6,448 nt of DNA from Thermoplasmata archaeon (GCA_030038885.1 JASHQY010000043.1:1-6448); one strand, 5' to 3'. Shown: positions 1-5,659, numbered from the stretch's first letter. Notes: a model not told the origin generated them from the letters alone. Program-made: numbers and translations.

Positions 1-909
1 GGGATCGAGTCCCTCCGCCGTGCGATCCGCGCCGCCGCGGGCCACTTCGACCTGGTCCAGGTCAACGACGTGTACTTCGGTCTCCCGGCGGCGTACCTGG
101 CCCGCCCCCAGCCCCGGGTCGTCCTGTTCGGGACGGACCCGATACGAGAGATCGGATGGCGATACGGATCGCTGGCCCGCACGGCCATCCGGGCGAGCCT
201 TCCCGTGCTGCTGGAGGGTTCCGCCCTGGTCACGAACTCGGGACCCCTCGGTGAGACCTACCGCCGGTACTCCCCGACCGTCATCCCCAACGGGTTCAGC
301 CTCGACCGGCTCGCGGCCGTCCCGGCCCGGGAGGACGCGCGCGCGCGGCTGGGATGGGCCGCGTCGGACCGGATCGTGCTCTTCGTCGGAAAGGTGATCC
401 CGGTGAAGCGGATCGAGTGGCTTCTCGAGGCGATCCGCCGCGTGCCGGACGCGCGGCTGGTCGTCGTCGGCGGGTACTCGGAGGAGCATTACGGGGACGA
501 CTACTACCGGGGCCTGCGGGAGCGGTACCCGGACGCGGTCGCCCGCACGACGTTCGTGGGGGAGGTCCCGGCATCGAAGGTCGACGTCTACCTCGCGGGG
601 GCGGACGTGTTCGCGTTCCCCTCCCGGTTCGAGGGGATGCCGAACGCGGTCATGGAGGCGATGGCCGCGGGGCTCCCGATCGTCGCGTCGGACATCCCGG
701 CGCACCGCGCGCTGATACTCCCGGGGACGACCGGCTACCTCGCCGGCTCCGCCGAGGAGCTCGGCGACACGATCGCGCGGCTCCTCGCCGACGAGGGCCT
801 CCGGACCCGCCTCGGCCGCGCGGGGCGGGAGTACGTGCGGGAGCATCTGGGGATGGACCGGATCCGCGACCAGTATCTCGCGCTGTACGACCGGCTGCTC
901 GAGCGCTGA
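1..909 (+). CDS. GT4-family (group 1) glycosyltransferase, 5'-truncated
   Basis: The frame is open from the first base, so the start lies outside the window; 302 C-terminal residues are visible. This is the C-terminal half of a GT-B fold retaining glycosyltransferase, which moves a sugar from a nucleotide-sugar donor to an acceptor at the cytoplasmic membrane face. Visible landmarks are the linker 'VIPNGFS' (residues 94-100), the start of the donor-binding Rossmann domain 'FVGKVIPVKRIEWLLEAI' (about 128-145, with the phosphate-binding Lys region), 'VVVGG', and the E-x7-E motif in 'FEGMPNAVME' (Glu211 and Glu219), followed by 'AAGLPIVASDIP'. These are diagnostic of GT4. Most of the N-terminal acceptor domain is missing. 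An internal GTG at 70 is not the start, because coding similarity continues upstream of it. The gene converges with a sugar aminotransferase, which fits surface-glycan synthesis. Donor and acceptor cannot be read from the sequence. Confidence 0.93.
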   Translation, partial: GIESLRRAIRAAAGHFDLVQVNDVYFGLPAAYLARPQPRVVLFGTDPIREIGWRYGSLARTAIRASLPVLLEGSALVTNSGPLGETYRRYSPTVIPNGFSLDRLAAVPAREDARARLGWAASDRIVLFVGKVIPVKRIEWLLEAIRRVPDARLVVVGGYSEEHYGDDYYRGLRERYPDAVARTTFVGEVPASKVDVYLAGADVFAFPSRFEGMPNAVMEAMAAGLPIVASDIPAHRALILPGTTGYLAGSAEELGDTIARLLADEGLRTRLGRAGREYVREHLGMDRIRDQYLALYDRLLER

Positions 910-936
910 GCGCGCGGGCTCCGAGCGACCCGCAGC

Positions 937-2082
937 CTAGGCGGCCGCTCCGCGGCCCAACGCTTCCTTGACCCGATCGACGACGCGGTGGACCTGGTCG
1001 AGGGGCAGGGTGTCGTACATCGGAAGGCAGAGGATGCGGTCCGCGATGTCCTCGGCGACCGGACACGGCCGTCGGAGCTCCGGTGGCGCGAACGAGAAGT
1101 GGCTCGTCAGGGGGTAGAAGTACCGTCGCGCGTAGATCCCGTGCCGCCGGAGGGAACGGAAGACCCCGTCCCGCCGGCGCCGGTCGGGCAGGAGGACCGG
1201 CAGGTAGGCGAAGTTGTACCGCCCGACCTCGAGCCGCTGGAACCCGACGACCCCGAGCGGAGCGAGGAGGTCGCGGTAGAGGCGGGCGCGGACACCGCGG
1301 TCACGGATCCACTGACCGACGTGGCGCAGGTTGACGATCCCCATCGCCGCCTGGGCCTCGTTCATCTTCGCATTGATCCCGATGTCCCGGATGTCGTCCG
1401 AGGCGAGGAAGCCAAAGTTGCGGAGCTCCCGGATCCGCCGGTCGATTGCGCGGTCGCGTGAGGCGACTGCTCCACCCTCGAACGTGTGGAAGTTCTTCGT
1501 CGCGTGGAAGCTCAGGATCGACGCGTCGCCGAGGTCGAAGAGCCGGCCCTCGGTCGGCCGGACCCCGAAGCTGTGCGCCGCGTCGAAGATCGTCCACCGC
1601 GCGTGCTCCTTCGCGAGCGCCGCGAGCTCCCGCGCTCCGGCCGGGTTCCCGAAGACGTGCACCGGCAGGAGGCCGACCACGTCGTCGCCGCCGATCCGCT
1701 CCGCGACGAGCGCCGGGTCGAGCACGAACGTCTCCGGATCGACGTCGACGAACTCGGGCGTGAACCCCTCCCAGAGGAGCGCGGTCGTCGTGGCCGCGAA
1801 CGTGAAGGGCGTCGTGATCACGGTGCCTCGCCGTCCGCCGACGGCCCTCAGGGCGAGCTGCAGCGCGAGCGTCCCGTTCGCGAGAGCCGCGACCCGGCGC
1901 GCCGGGAGGTAGCGGGCGAGCCGGAGCTCGAACTCCTTCAGGAACGGACCGGAGTTGCTCAGCTGTCGGCTCTTCCAGATCTTCCGGAGGAGCGCCTCGT
2001 ACTCCTCGATCGGAGGCAGGCTCGGGCGGGTGACGTAGATCTTCGGCGACGCGGCGGCGCGAGGGCGCGCAACCCTTCCCAT
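937..2082 (-). CDS. DegT/DnrJ/EryC1/StrS family PLP-dependent sugar aminotransferase
   Basis: The 381-residue protein has the normal length for the family, which transfers an amino group (usually from glutamate) to a keto-nucleotide-sugar to make amino-sugar donors for glycans. Seen in order: 'LSNSGPFLKEFE' near the N-terminus, the cofactor-phosphate segment 'ALANGTLAL' (66-74), 'TPFTFAATTTA' (91-101), the pyridine-binding 'FDAAHSFG' (Asp167, His170), and 'SFHATKNFHTFEGGA', in which Lys196 should form the Schiff base. The C-terminal 'RILCLPMYDTLPLDQ' is also typical. The last motif resembles enzymes acting on 4-keto-6-deoxy sugars (VioA/FdtB-like), but the substrate is not determined. The ATG at 2082 is chosen because a TATA-like element lies 29 nt upstream; the frame stays open to 2172, but that extra stretch is low-complexity. 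It converges with the glycosyltransferase across a 27-bp gap and diverges from the Nudix gene. Confidence 0.94.
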   Translation of the reverse strand: MGRVARPRAAASPKIYVTRPSLPPIEEYEALLRKIWKSRQLSNSGPFLKEFELRLARYLPARRVAALANGTLALQLALRAVGGRRGTVITTPFTFAATTTALLWEGFTPEFVDVDPETFVLDPALVAERIGGDDVVGLLPVHVFGNPAGARELAALAKEHARWTIFDAAHSFGVRPTEGRLFDLGDASILSFHATKNFHTFEGGAVASRDRAIDRRIRELRNFGFLASDDIRDIGINAKMNEAQAAMGIVNLRHVGQWIRDRGVRARLYRDLLAPLGVVGFQRLEVGRYNFAYLPVLLPDRRRRDGVFRSLRRHGIYARRYFYPLTSHFSFAPPELRRPCPVAEDIADRILCLPMYDTLPLDQVHRVVDRVKEALGRGAAA

Positions 2083-2104
2083 TCGCCGCGCCACGAGGCA
2101 GTGG

Positions 2105-2113
2105 CTACAAGAG
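2105..2113 (-). promoter_or_regulatory. TATA-like element of the sugar aminotransferase gene
   Basis: On the minus strand this reads CTCTTGTAG. Its CTT begins 29 nt before the ATG at 2082, the same spacing as at the other starts here, so transcription would begin at or next to the start codon. The match to an archaeal TATA box is weak (a G interrupts it), so the call rests mainly on position. Confidence 0.4.
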
Positions 2114-2150
2114 CGTTTGGAACGAGGTAACCCCGCTCTACCGTCGGGGC

Positions 2151-2188
2151 GATCGGACCCCCCTCCGGGCACCGGAGGCTATCCGATC
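2151..2188. repeat. Nested 38-bp dyad in the divergent promoter region
   Basis: The inner part is CCTCCGG-GCA-CCGGAGG (2162-2178), a perfect 7-bp inverted repeat with a 3-nt centre. The outer arms are GATCGGA (2151-2157) and TCCGATC (2182-2188), also perfectly complementary, separated from the inner arms by 4 and 3 nt. It lies between the two divergent TATA-like elements, so it would fall outside both leaderless transcripts. It could be a protein-binding dyad; the RNA hairpin reading needs a longer transcript. GC richness makes short dyads common, but 14 matched pairs in two nested arms is more than expected. Confidence 0.6.
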
Positions 2189-2218
2189 CGGGCCCGGCGC
2201 ACATCGGGCGGGGACGCG

Positions 2219-2226
2219 TTCTTATC
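2219..2226 (+). promoter_or_regulatory. TATA-like element of the Nudix gene
   Basis: TTCTTATC stands out in very GC-rich surroundings. The CTTATC begins 29 nt upstream of the ATG at 2250, consistent with archaeal TATA-box placement for a transcript starting at or near the start codon. Confidence 0.6.
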
Positions 2227-2240
2227 TCGTCCCTTCCTAC

Positions 2241-2248
2241 GGAGGAGG
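2241..2248 (+). promoter_or_regulatory. Shine-Dalgarno-like GGAGGAGG before the Nudix gene
   Basis: This is the only strong anti-16S-like purine run directly before a start in the window, 1-4 nt upstream of the ATG depending on how it is aligned. It conflicts with the TATA spacing, which would put the transcript start close to the ATG and leave this motif untranscribed. Either transcription starts slightly upstream and the site is used, or the motif is incidental. Confidence 0.45.
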
Positions 2249-2249
2249 C

Positions 2250-2678
2250 ATGACGCGCTACGAAAACCCCGCCCTCACGGTCGACGCGGTGTGGATCCGC
2301 CGGGGCCGGGTCCTCCTGGTGCGCCGGGGGAGGCCTCCCTTCGTCGGTCAATGGGCCTTCCCGGGGGGGTTCGTCGAGCTCCGCGAGACCGTCGAGTCCG
2401 CGGTCGTCCGAGAACTGCACGAGGAGACCGGGCTCTCGGCCCGGCCGGTCGGGATCGTCGGCGTCTACTCGGGCCCGGACCGCGACCCGCGCAAGCCGAC
2501 CGCGACCGTCGCGTTCCGGATGCGAGGTCGTGGGGGTCCGCCCCACGGACGGGACGACGCCCGTGAGGCGGCCTGGGTCCCTCTCGGCGAGGTCGGGCCG
2601 CTGGCGTTCGACCACGGCCGCATCCTCAAGGACGCCCTCGCGCTCGAGCGGCGGCGCCGCCGCGCCCGCTCCGGGTAG
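2250..2678 (+). CDS. Nudix hydrolase, ADP-ribose pyrophosphatase-like (COG1051 type)
   Basis: A 142-residue single-domain Nudix protein, normal for the family, which hydrolyses nucleoside diphosphates linked to another moiety, using Mg2+ or Mn2+. The Nudix box G-x5-E-x7-REU-x-EE-x-G-U is complete at residues 40-62: Gly40, Glu46, Arg54-Glu55-Leu56, Glu58, Glu59 and Gly61-Leu62 are all present, so catalysis should be intact. The N-terminal 'NPALTVDAV' and C-terminal 'DDAREAAWVPL' and 'LAFDHGRILKDAL' are typical of ADP-ribose pyrophosphatase-like archaeal members; 8-oxo-dGTP or another NDP-X compound is an alternative substrate. The C-terminus ends in an Arg-rich tail (134-140). The ATG is supported by a TATA-like element 29 nt upstream. 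It is divergent from the aminotransferase and convergent, 12 bp apart, with the MFS gene. There is no evident functional link to either. Confidence 0.92.
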   Translation: MTRYENPALTVDAVWIRRGRVLLVRRGRPPFVGQWAFPGGFVELRETVESAVVRELHEETGLSARPVGIVGVYSGPDRDPRKPTATVAFRMRGRGGPPHGRDDAREAAWVPLGEVGPLAFDHGRILKDALALERRRRRARSG

Positions 2679-2690
2679 CGACGCGGCGGT

Positions 2691-4196
2691 CTACGGGGTC
2701 TCGGGTTCGCTCGGCGCGGGAGCGCTGGCCCCTGCGGTCACGACCTCGGTCGCCCGGGGCGTCTCCGGGCCCCGCGACCACGAGAGCGCCGCGGCGGCGA
2801 GGAGGATCACGACCGAGCCGTAGAGCGCGGCGCGGATCCCGGTGAGGAAGTCGCCCCCGATCCCGCCGACGAGGTTCGTCGTCCCGAGGAAGACCTCGTA
2901 GGCGACCTCGCGGGAGATGCTCGCCGACGCGATCGTGATCGCGAGCACGAAACTGAGCAGCGTGCCGATGTTCGAGAGCGTGACCCGGAGCCCGCTGACC
3001 TCGCCGAACGTGCGCGGGGTCGCCTGGCTCATGATCGCGGTGTTGTTCGCGGGGTAGAACATCCCGCTCCCGACGCCGGTGACGAGCGAGATGATCGGGA
3101 TCCAGCCGAGCCAGCTCGTCAGCGAGAGCTGCGAGTACGCGAGCACGGCGACCGCCATCAGGAGGATGCCGGCGGTCGCGAGCGTGCGGGCCCCCCGGCG
3201 GTCGACGCGGGAGCCCATCCACGGGCCGACCAGCGCGCCGAGCAGGTACCCGGGCACGAGGAGGAGGGAGGCGCTGAGCGGGGTCAGGTCCCGGAGGCCC
3301 TGGAGGTACATCGTGAGCAGGAAGATCACCGCGAGGTAGCCCAGCGCCTGGAACAGGCCCGCGAGCAGCGAGAACCCCAGCACGCGGTTGCGGAGCTGCC
3401 GGAGGTCGAGCATCGGTTGGGCGGTCCGCAGCTCCGCATAGACGAAGACCGGCACGAGCGCGAAGCCGAGGACGATCCAGGCGACGTTGAGGAGCGAGGT
3501 CCCGAAGACCGCGAGCTCGATCAGGCCGTAGCAGAGCAGCGCGAGCAGCGCGGAGAAGAGCCCGAAGCCGACGAAGTCGAACCCGACCTTCTGGGGGGTG
3601 CTGGCCGGCAGCATCCGGAGCCCGAGGCCGACCGCGACGACCCCGATCGGGATGTTGATGAAGAAGATGTACCGCCACCCGAGCTCGGTCGTGATCACCC
3701 CGCCGAGCAGGATCCCGAGGATCGCGCCGACGCTCCATCCGAAGACGAGGAAGCCGAACGCCCGGCCGCGGCGCTCCGGCGGGAAGGCGGCGGCGATCAG
3801 CGCGCCCGAGTTCGCGAAGACGAGCGCCCCGCCGACCGCCTGGAACGCGCGGGCGGCGATCAGGATCTCGACGCTCGGCGAGAAGCCGGAGGCGGCGGAG
3901 CCGATCGTGAAGATCGCGAACCCGAGGTTGTAGACGCCCGCCCGGCCGAACATGTCGCCGAGGCGCCCGGCCTGGGTCGTGAGCGCGGCGGTGATCAGGA
4001 GGTAGATCAGGATCGTCCAGATGATCGACGAGAGCGACGCGGTCAGGTCCCGGGCCATCGTCGGCAGCGCGAGGATGACGATCGTGCTGTCGACCGCGAC
4101 CATCAGGGTCCCGACGGTCGTCAGGAGGAGGACCGCGAACTCGACCTCCCGGGTCCGCCCGGCGGCGGGGGGAGGGCTCGGCGCGAGGGACGTCAC
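2691..4196 (-). CDS. MFS exporter, DHA2 (14-TM) drug:H+ antiporter family
   Basis: The 501-residue integral membrane protein carries the DHA2-type signatures. Motif D1 is 'VDSTIVILALPTM' (35-47), motif A is 'GRLGDMFGRAGVY' (77-89), and 'WRYIFFINIPIG' follows the antiporter region. Hydrophobic segments continue through the whole protein and fit 14 helices; the C-terminus is a soluble Pro/Ala/Glu-rich tail. The family exports drugs, lipids or other small molecules using the proton gradient; the substrate here cannot be told. One oddity is motif C, which reads G-A-I-L-G-I-L-L-G-G (157-166) with Ile162 where the usual GPxxGG proline sits. The GTG at 4196 is preferred to the GTG at 4262 because a TATA-like element lies 30 nt before it and the extra 22 residues are not MFS-like. 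It is divergent from the VIT-family gene. Confidence 0.92.
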   Translation of the reverse strand: MTSLAPSPPPAAGRTREVEFAVLLLTTVGTLMVAVDSTIVILALPTMARDLTASLSSIIWTILIYLLITAALTTQAGRLGDMFGRAGVYNLGFAIFTIGSAASGFSPSVEILIAARAFQAVGGALVFANSGALIAAAFPPERRGRAFGFLVFGWSVGAILGILLGGVITTELGWRYIFFINIPIGVVAVGLGLRMLPASTPQKVGFDFVGFGLFSALLALLCYGLIELAVFGTSLLNVAWIVLGFALVPVFVYAELRTAQPMLDLRQLRNRVLGFSLLAGLFQALGYLAVIFLLTMYLQGLRDLTPLSASLLLVPGYLLGALVGPWMGSRVDRRGARTLATAGILLMAVAVLAYSQLSLTSWLGWIPIISLVTGVGSGMFYPANNTAIMSQATPRTFGEVSGLRVTLSNIGTLLSFVLAITIASASISREVAYEVFLGTTNLVGGIGGDFLTGIRAALYGSVVILLAAAALSWSRGPETPRATEVVTAGASAPAPSEPETP

Positions 4197-4218
4197 AGGC
4201 TCAGGGCTCCGTTCGGAC

Positions 4219-4226
4219 CGATATCG
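4219..4226 (-). promoter_or_regulatory. TATA-like element of the MFS gene (CGATATCG)
   Basis: The perfect 8-bp palindrome CGATATCG begins 30 nt upstream of the GTG at 4196, matching the spacing at other starts in the window. A second A/T-containing stretch, CCTAAAT on the minus strand at 4239-4245, could serve instead and would give a leader of about 20 nt. Confidence 0.45.
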
Positions 4227-4243
4227 ACCCGCGGCGGGATTTA

Positions 4244-4260
4244 GGGGTTTGCGGAACCCC
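4244..4260. repeat. 17-bp inverted repeat in the MFS/VIT divergent region
   Basis: GGGGTT (4244-4249) and AACCCC (4255-4260) are perfect complementary 6-bp arms around a 5-nt centre (TGCGG). It lies between the two divergent TATA-like elements, so it is a candidate regulator site; chance occurrence in GC-rich DNA is quite possible. Confidence 0.4.
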
Positions 4261-4262
4261 AC

Positions 4263-4275
4263 GCCACCCGGTGGC
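4263..4275. repeat. 13-bp inverted repeat in the MFS/VIT divergent region
   Basis: GCCACC-C-GGTGGC forms perfect 6-bp arms around a single base, immediately after the preceding inverted repeat. The tandem placement makes a regulator-binding role slightly more plausible, but nothing else supports it. Confidence 0.35.
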
Positions 4276-4322
4276 TCCCGACGGCGCCCCGGACCGCGCC
4301 CGCCGGGACCGCGGTCGCCATC

Positions 4323-4330
4323 CTCTTAAC
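4323..4330 (+). promoter_or_regulatory. TATA-like element of the VIT-family gene
   Basis: CTCTTAAC is the only A/T-rich run just upstream of this gene. Its CTTA begins 30 nt before the ATG at 4355, closely matching the Nudix promoter in sequence and spacing. Confidence 0.55.
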
Positions 4331-4354
4331 GCCCGCCTCGGTGGGTCGGCGTTC

Positions 4355-5056
4355 ATGCCCCTGCGTCCGGTGCGCGAGGAGCACATCCGGCCCGGGCTGC
4401 TCTCGGACTTCATCCTCGGGAGCCAGGACGGCCTTGTGAACGTCCTCGGGATCCTGCTCGGCCTCGCGGCCGCGAACGCCGACCACGCGCTCGTCCTCAT
4501 CGGCGCGCTGGCGGCGCTCGGCGCCGAGTCGGTCTCGATGGGCGCGGTCGCGTACACCTCGACGCTCGCCCGCCGCCGGGTCTACGAGGCGGAGCAGGCG
4601 AAGGAGCTCGAGGAGATGCGGACGATCCCCGACGCCGAGCGCGAGGAGGTCCGCACGATCTTCCGCCAGTGGGGATTCGCGGGCGACGAGCTCGAGGAGA
4701 TGGTCCGTAAGATCGAGGCGAAGCCGCGGGCGATGCTCGAACTGATGATGGCCTTCGAGCTGAACCTCTCGACCGTCTCGGCGAGCCAGCCGCTCAACAG
4801 CGGACTGGTCGTGCTCGCGTCGACGGTCGTCGGTTCCGCGATCCCGATCCTGCCGTTCCTCGTGCCCGGCCTCGCGGTCACCTCGGCGGCGATCGGGTCG
4901 GTGGTCCTCAGCGGGATCGCGCTCTTCGGGATCGGCTGGTACGAGGCGAGCCTCACGATCGGGCCGTTCTGGAAGAGCGGCCTACGGATGCTTCTGATCG
5001 GCCTCGCGGCCGGGTTCGCGGGCTACCTGATCGGGCACTTCGCGCACCTCTACTAG
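4355..5056 (+). CDS. VIT1/CCC1-family divalent metal (Fe2+/Mn2+) transporter
   Basis: The 233-residue protein has the VIT layout: two helices (about 24-42 and 45-70), a charged cytoplasmic helical domain (about 71-138), then three helices (about 149-170, 172-195, 208-228). The first helix contains 'LGSQDGLVN' with Asp25, and the second 'SMGAVAYTS' with Met62; these correspond to the transport-path Asp and Met of plant VIT1. The soluble domain is Glu-rich (Glu78, Glu80, Glu84, Glu86, Glu87, Glu97, Glu98) and contains 'LMMAFEL' (Met131, Met132, Glu135), the same M-M-x-x-E arrangement as the metal-binding domain of plant VIT1. A likely role is export of excess ferrous iron or manganese from the cytoplasm. 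The ATG at 4355 is chosen from the promoter spacing; the frame is open further upstream from 4271, but that part is Arg/Pro-rich and not family-like. No recognised iron-regulator site was seen. Confidence 0.92.
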   Translation: MPLRPVREEHIRPGLLSDFILGSQDGLVNVLGILLGLAAANADHALVLIGALAALGAESVSMGAVAYTSTLARRRVYEAEQAKELEEMRTIPDAEREEVRTIFRQWGFAGDELEEMVRKIEAKPRAMLELMMAFELNLSTVSASQPLNSGLVVLASTVVGSAIPILPFLVPGLAVTSAAIGSVVLSGIALFGIGWYEASLTIGPFWKSGLRMLLIGLAAGFAGYLIGHFAHLY

Positions 5057-5077
5057 GGCGCGAGGTCCCGCGCGCGA

Positions 5078-5308
5078 TCACCCGGGGCGGGAGAACCGCC
5101 GCCCCGCGGGGGGATGCTCCATCGTCCGGCTCCACGGCAGATGGAACCGTCGGGGCCGGCGCACTTCGTGGTGCTGGCAGCCCGCGCACCAGACGACGAT
5201 CTCGGTCGAGGACGCGAGCTCGGGCGTCGCGACGTGATCGGTATCGGGATGGCCGCAGTCCGAGCGCAGGCACGGGTGAGGGGCGCGCGCCGCGTCGGTA
5301 GCCATCAC
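5078..5308 (-). CDS. Small Cys/His-rich protein, putative zinc-binding
   Basis: I do not recognise the family. The 76-residue product has 'CLRSDCGHPDTDH' (Cys13, Cys18, His20, His25) and 'WCAGCQHHEV' (Cys41, Cys44, His46, His47), enough ligands for one or two zinc sites in a zinc-ribbon-like fold. A basic tail (about 50-72, many Arg) could touch nucleic acid. The start is GTG at 5308 or the adjacent ATG at 5305. The TATA-like TTTAATA begins 30 nt before the GTG and 33 nt before the ATG, so the GTG fits slightly better. The promoter, the placed cysteines and a frame ending cleanly 21 bp from the convergent VIT gene support a real gene. A degenerate HNH-like or regulator zinc finger is an alternative. 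Binding of its own promoter dyad is possible but untested. Confidence 0.68.
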   Translation of the reverse strand: MMATDAARAPHPCLRSDCGHPDTDHVATPELASSTEIVVWCAGCQHHEVRRPRRFHLPWSRTMEHPPAGRRFSRPG

Positions 5309-5314
5309 CCGTGG

Positions 5315-5336
5315 TAATACGTAGTCATGCGTATTA
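5315..5336. promoter_or_regulatory. Putative operator: perfect 7-bp inverted repeat over the zinc-protein promoter
   Basis: TAATACG (5315-5321) and CGTATTA (5330-5336) are perfect complementary arms around an 8-nt centre. The A/T-rich arms are striking in this GC-rich DNA. The right arm overlaps the minus-strand TATA-like element, and the whole dyad fills the space between it and the predicted transcript start. A bound protein should block TBP/TFB or polymerase, so repression is the natural reading. The size fits a dimeric helix-turn-helix regulator. Confidence 0.6.
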
Positions 5337-5338
5337 AA
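5332..5338 (-). promoter_or_regulatory. TATA box of the zinc-protein gene (TTTAATA)
   Basis: This is the best TATA-box match in the window, reading TTTAATA on the minus strand and starting 30 nt upstream of the GTG at 5308. It implies a leaderless or nearly leaderless mRNA. Confidence 0.65.
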
Positions 5339-5381
5339 CGTGCCGACCGACCCTCGGGGCGTCGGCGCGGACCCGGGCGGG

Positions 5382-5624
5382 CTACTTCGCGAGCGAGCGC
5401 AGCTCCTTCGCGACGCGCGCCTGCTTCTCCCGGTCGGTCAGCTCGCGCAGGTGGACCGAGACCGAGATCGTCCCGTTGAGCTCGAGGCTCTCCCGGAGCA
5501 TCGGCAGCTTCAGCGCGACGTGCTCGAGGTGGATGTCGAGCTGGCCGTGGCGGTTCGCGACGGCCTCGACGAAGTCCTGGAACAGGTTCGGGCTCGCGGC
5601 GGGGTCGGGCGGAGGAGGTGCCAT
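5382..5624 (-). CDS. 80-residue protein of unknown function
   Basis: I do not recognise the family. After a Pro/Ala-rich start there is a probable helix ('LFQDFVEAVANRH', about 14-26), then two stretches with alternating hydrophobic residues that look like beta strands ('QLDIHLEHVALKLPM', about 28-42, and 'LELNGTISVSVHLREL', about 47-62), then a charged helix ('DREKQARVAKELRSLAK', 64-80). It has no cysteines, signal peptide or membrane segment, so it should be a small soluble cytoplasmic alpha-beta-beta-alpha protein. The ATG at 5624 is preceded by a TATA-like CCTATC at about 27 nt that is part of a perfect palindrome. It lies downstream of the HsdR-N-like gene on the same strand (69-bp gap) and has its own promoter signal. 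A function together with that neighbour is possible but unproven. Confidence 0.72.
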   Translation of the reverse strand: MAPPPPDPAASPNLFQDFVEAVANRHGQLDIHLEHVALKLPMLRESLELNGTISVSVHLRELTDREKQARVAKELRSLAK

Positions 5625-5645
5625 ACGGACCCCATCGCGCCGGAG

Positions 5646-5659
5646 GATAGGAACCTATC
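5646..5659. promoter_or_regulatory. Palindromic promoter/operator of the 80-residue protein gene
   Basis: GATAGG-AA-CCTATC is a perfect inverted repeat with 6-bp arms. On the minus strand its second arm (CCTATC) resembles the CTTATC element of the Nudix gene and begins 27 nt before the ATG at 5624. The site therefore appears to combine a TATA-like element with a symmetric protein-binding site. Confidence 0.55.

Noticed and set aside
2083..2172. Extended N-terminus (30 residues) of the sugar aminotransferase
   Set aside because: The added residues are not family-like, and the TATA-like spacing favours the ATG at 2082.
2162..2178. Rho-independent terminator at the 17-bp hairpin
   Set aside because: No T-tract follows on either strand, and it lies between divergent gene starts rather than after a gene end.
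1959..2615. 218-residue minus-strand open frame covering the Nudix gene and the divergent promoter region
   Set aside because: It runs antisense to an intact Nudix box and across the promoters; composition is that of a shadow frame.
2626..3738. 370-residue minus-strand open frame overlapping the MFS gene in another frame
   Set aside because: It is an Arg/Ala/Pro/Gly-rich out-of-frame shadow without any family motif.
3417..4244. 275-residue open frame on the plus strand opposite the MFS gene
   Set aside because: Its product is almost wholly Glu/Asp/Arg/Pro/Gly, the mirror of a GC-rich hydrophobic coding frame, and the opposite strand carries clear MFS motifs.
4271..4354. Extended N-terminus (28 residues) of the VIT-family protein
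   Set aside because: It would start upstream of the CTTAAC promoter element and adds an Arg/Pro-rich segment not seen in the family.
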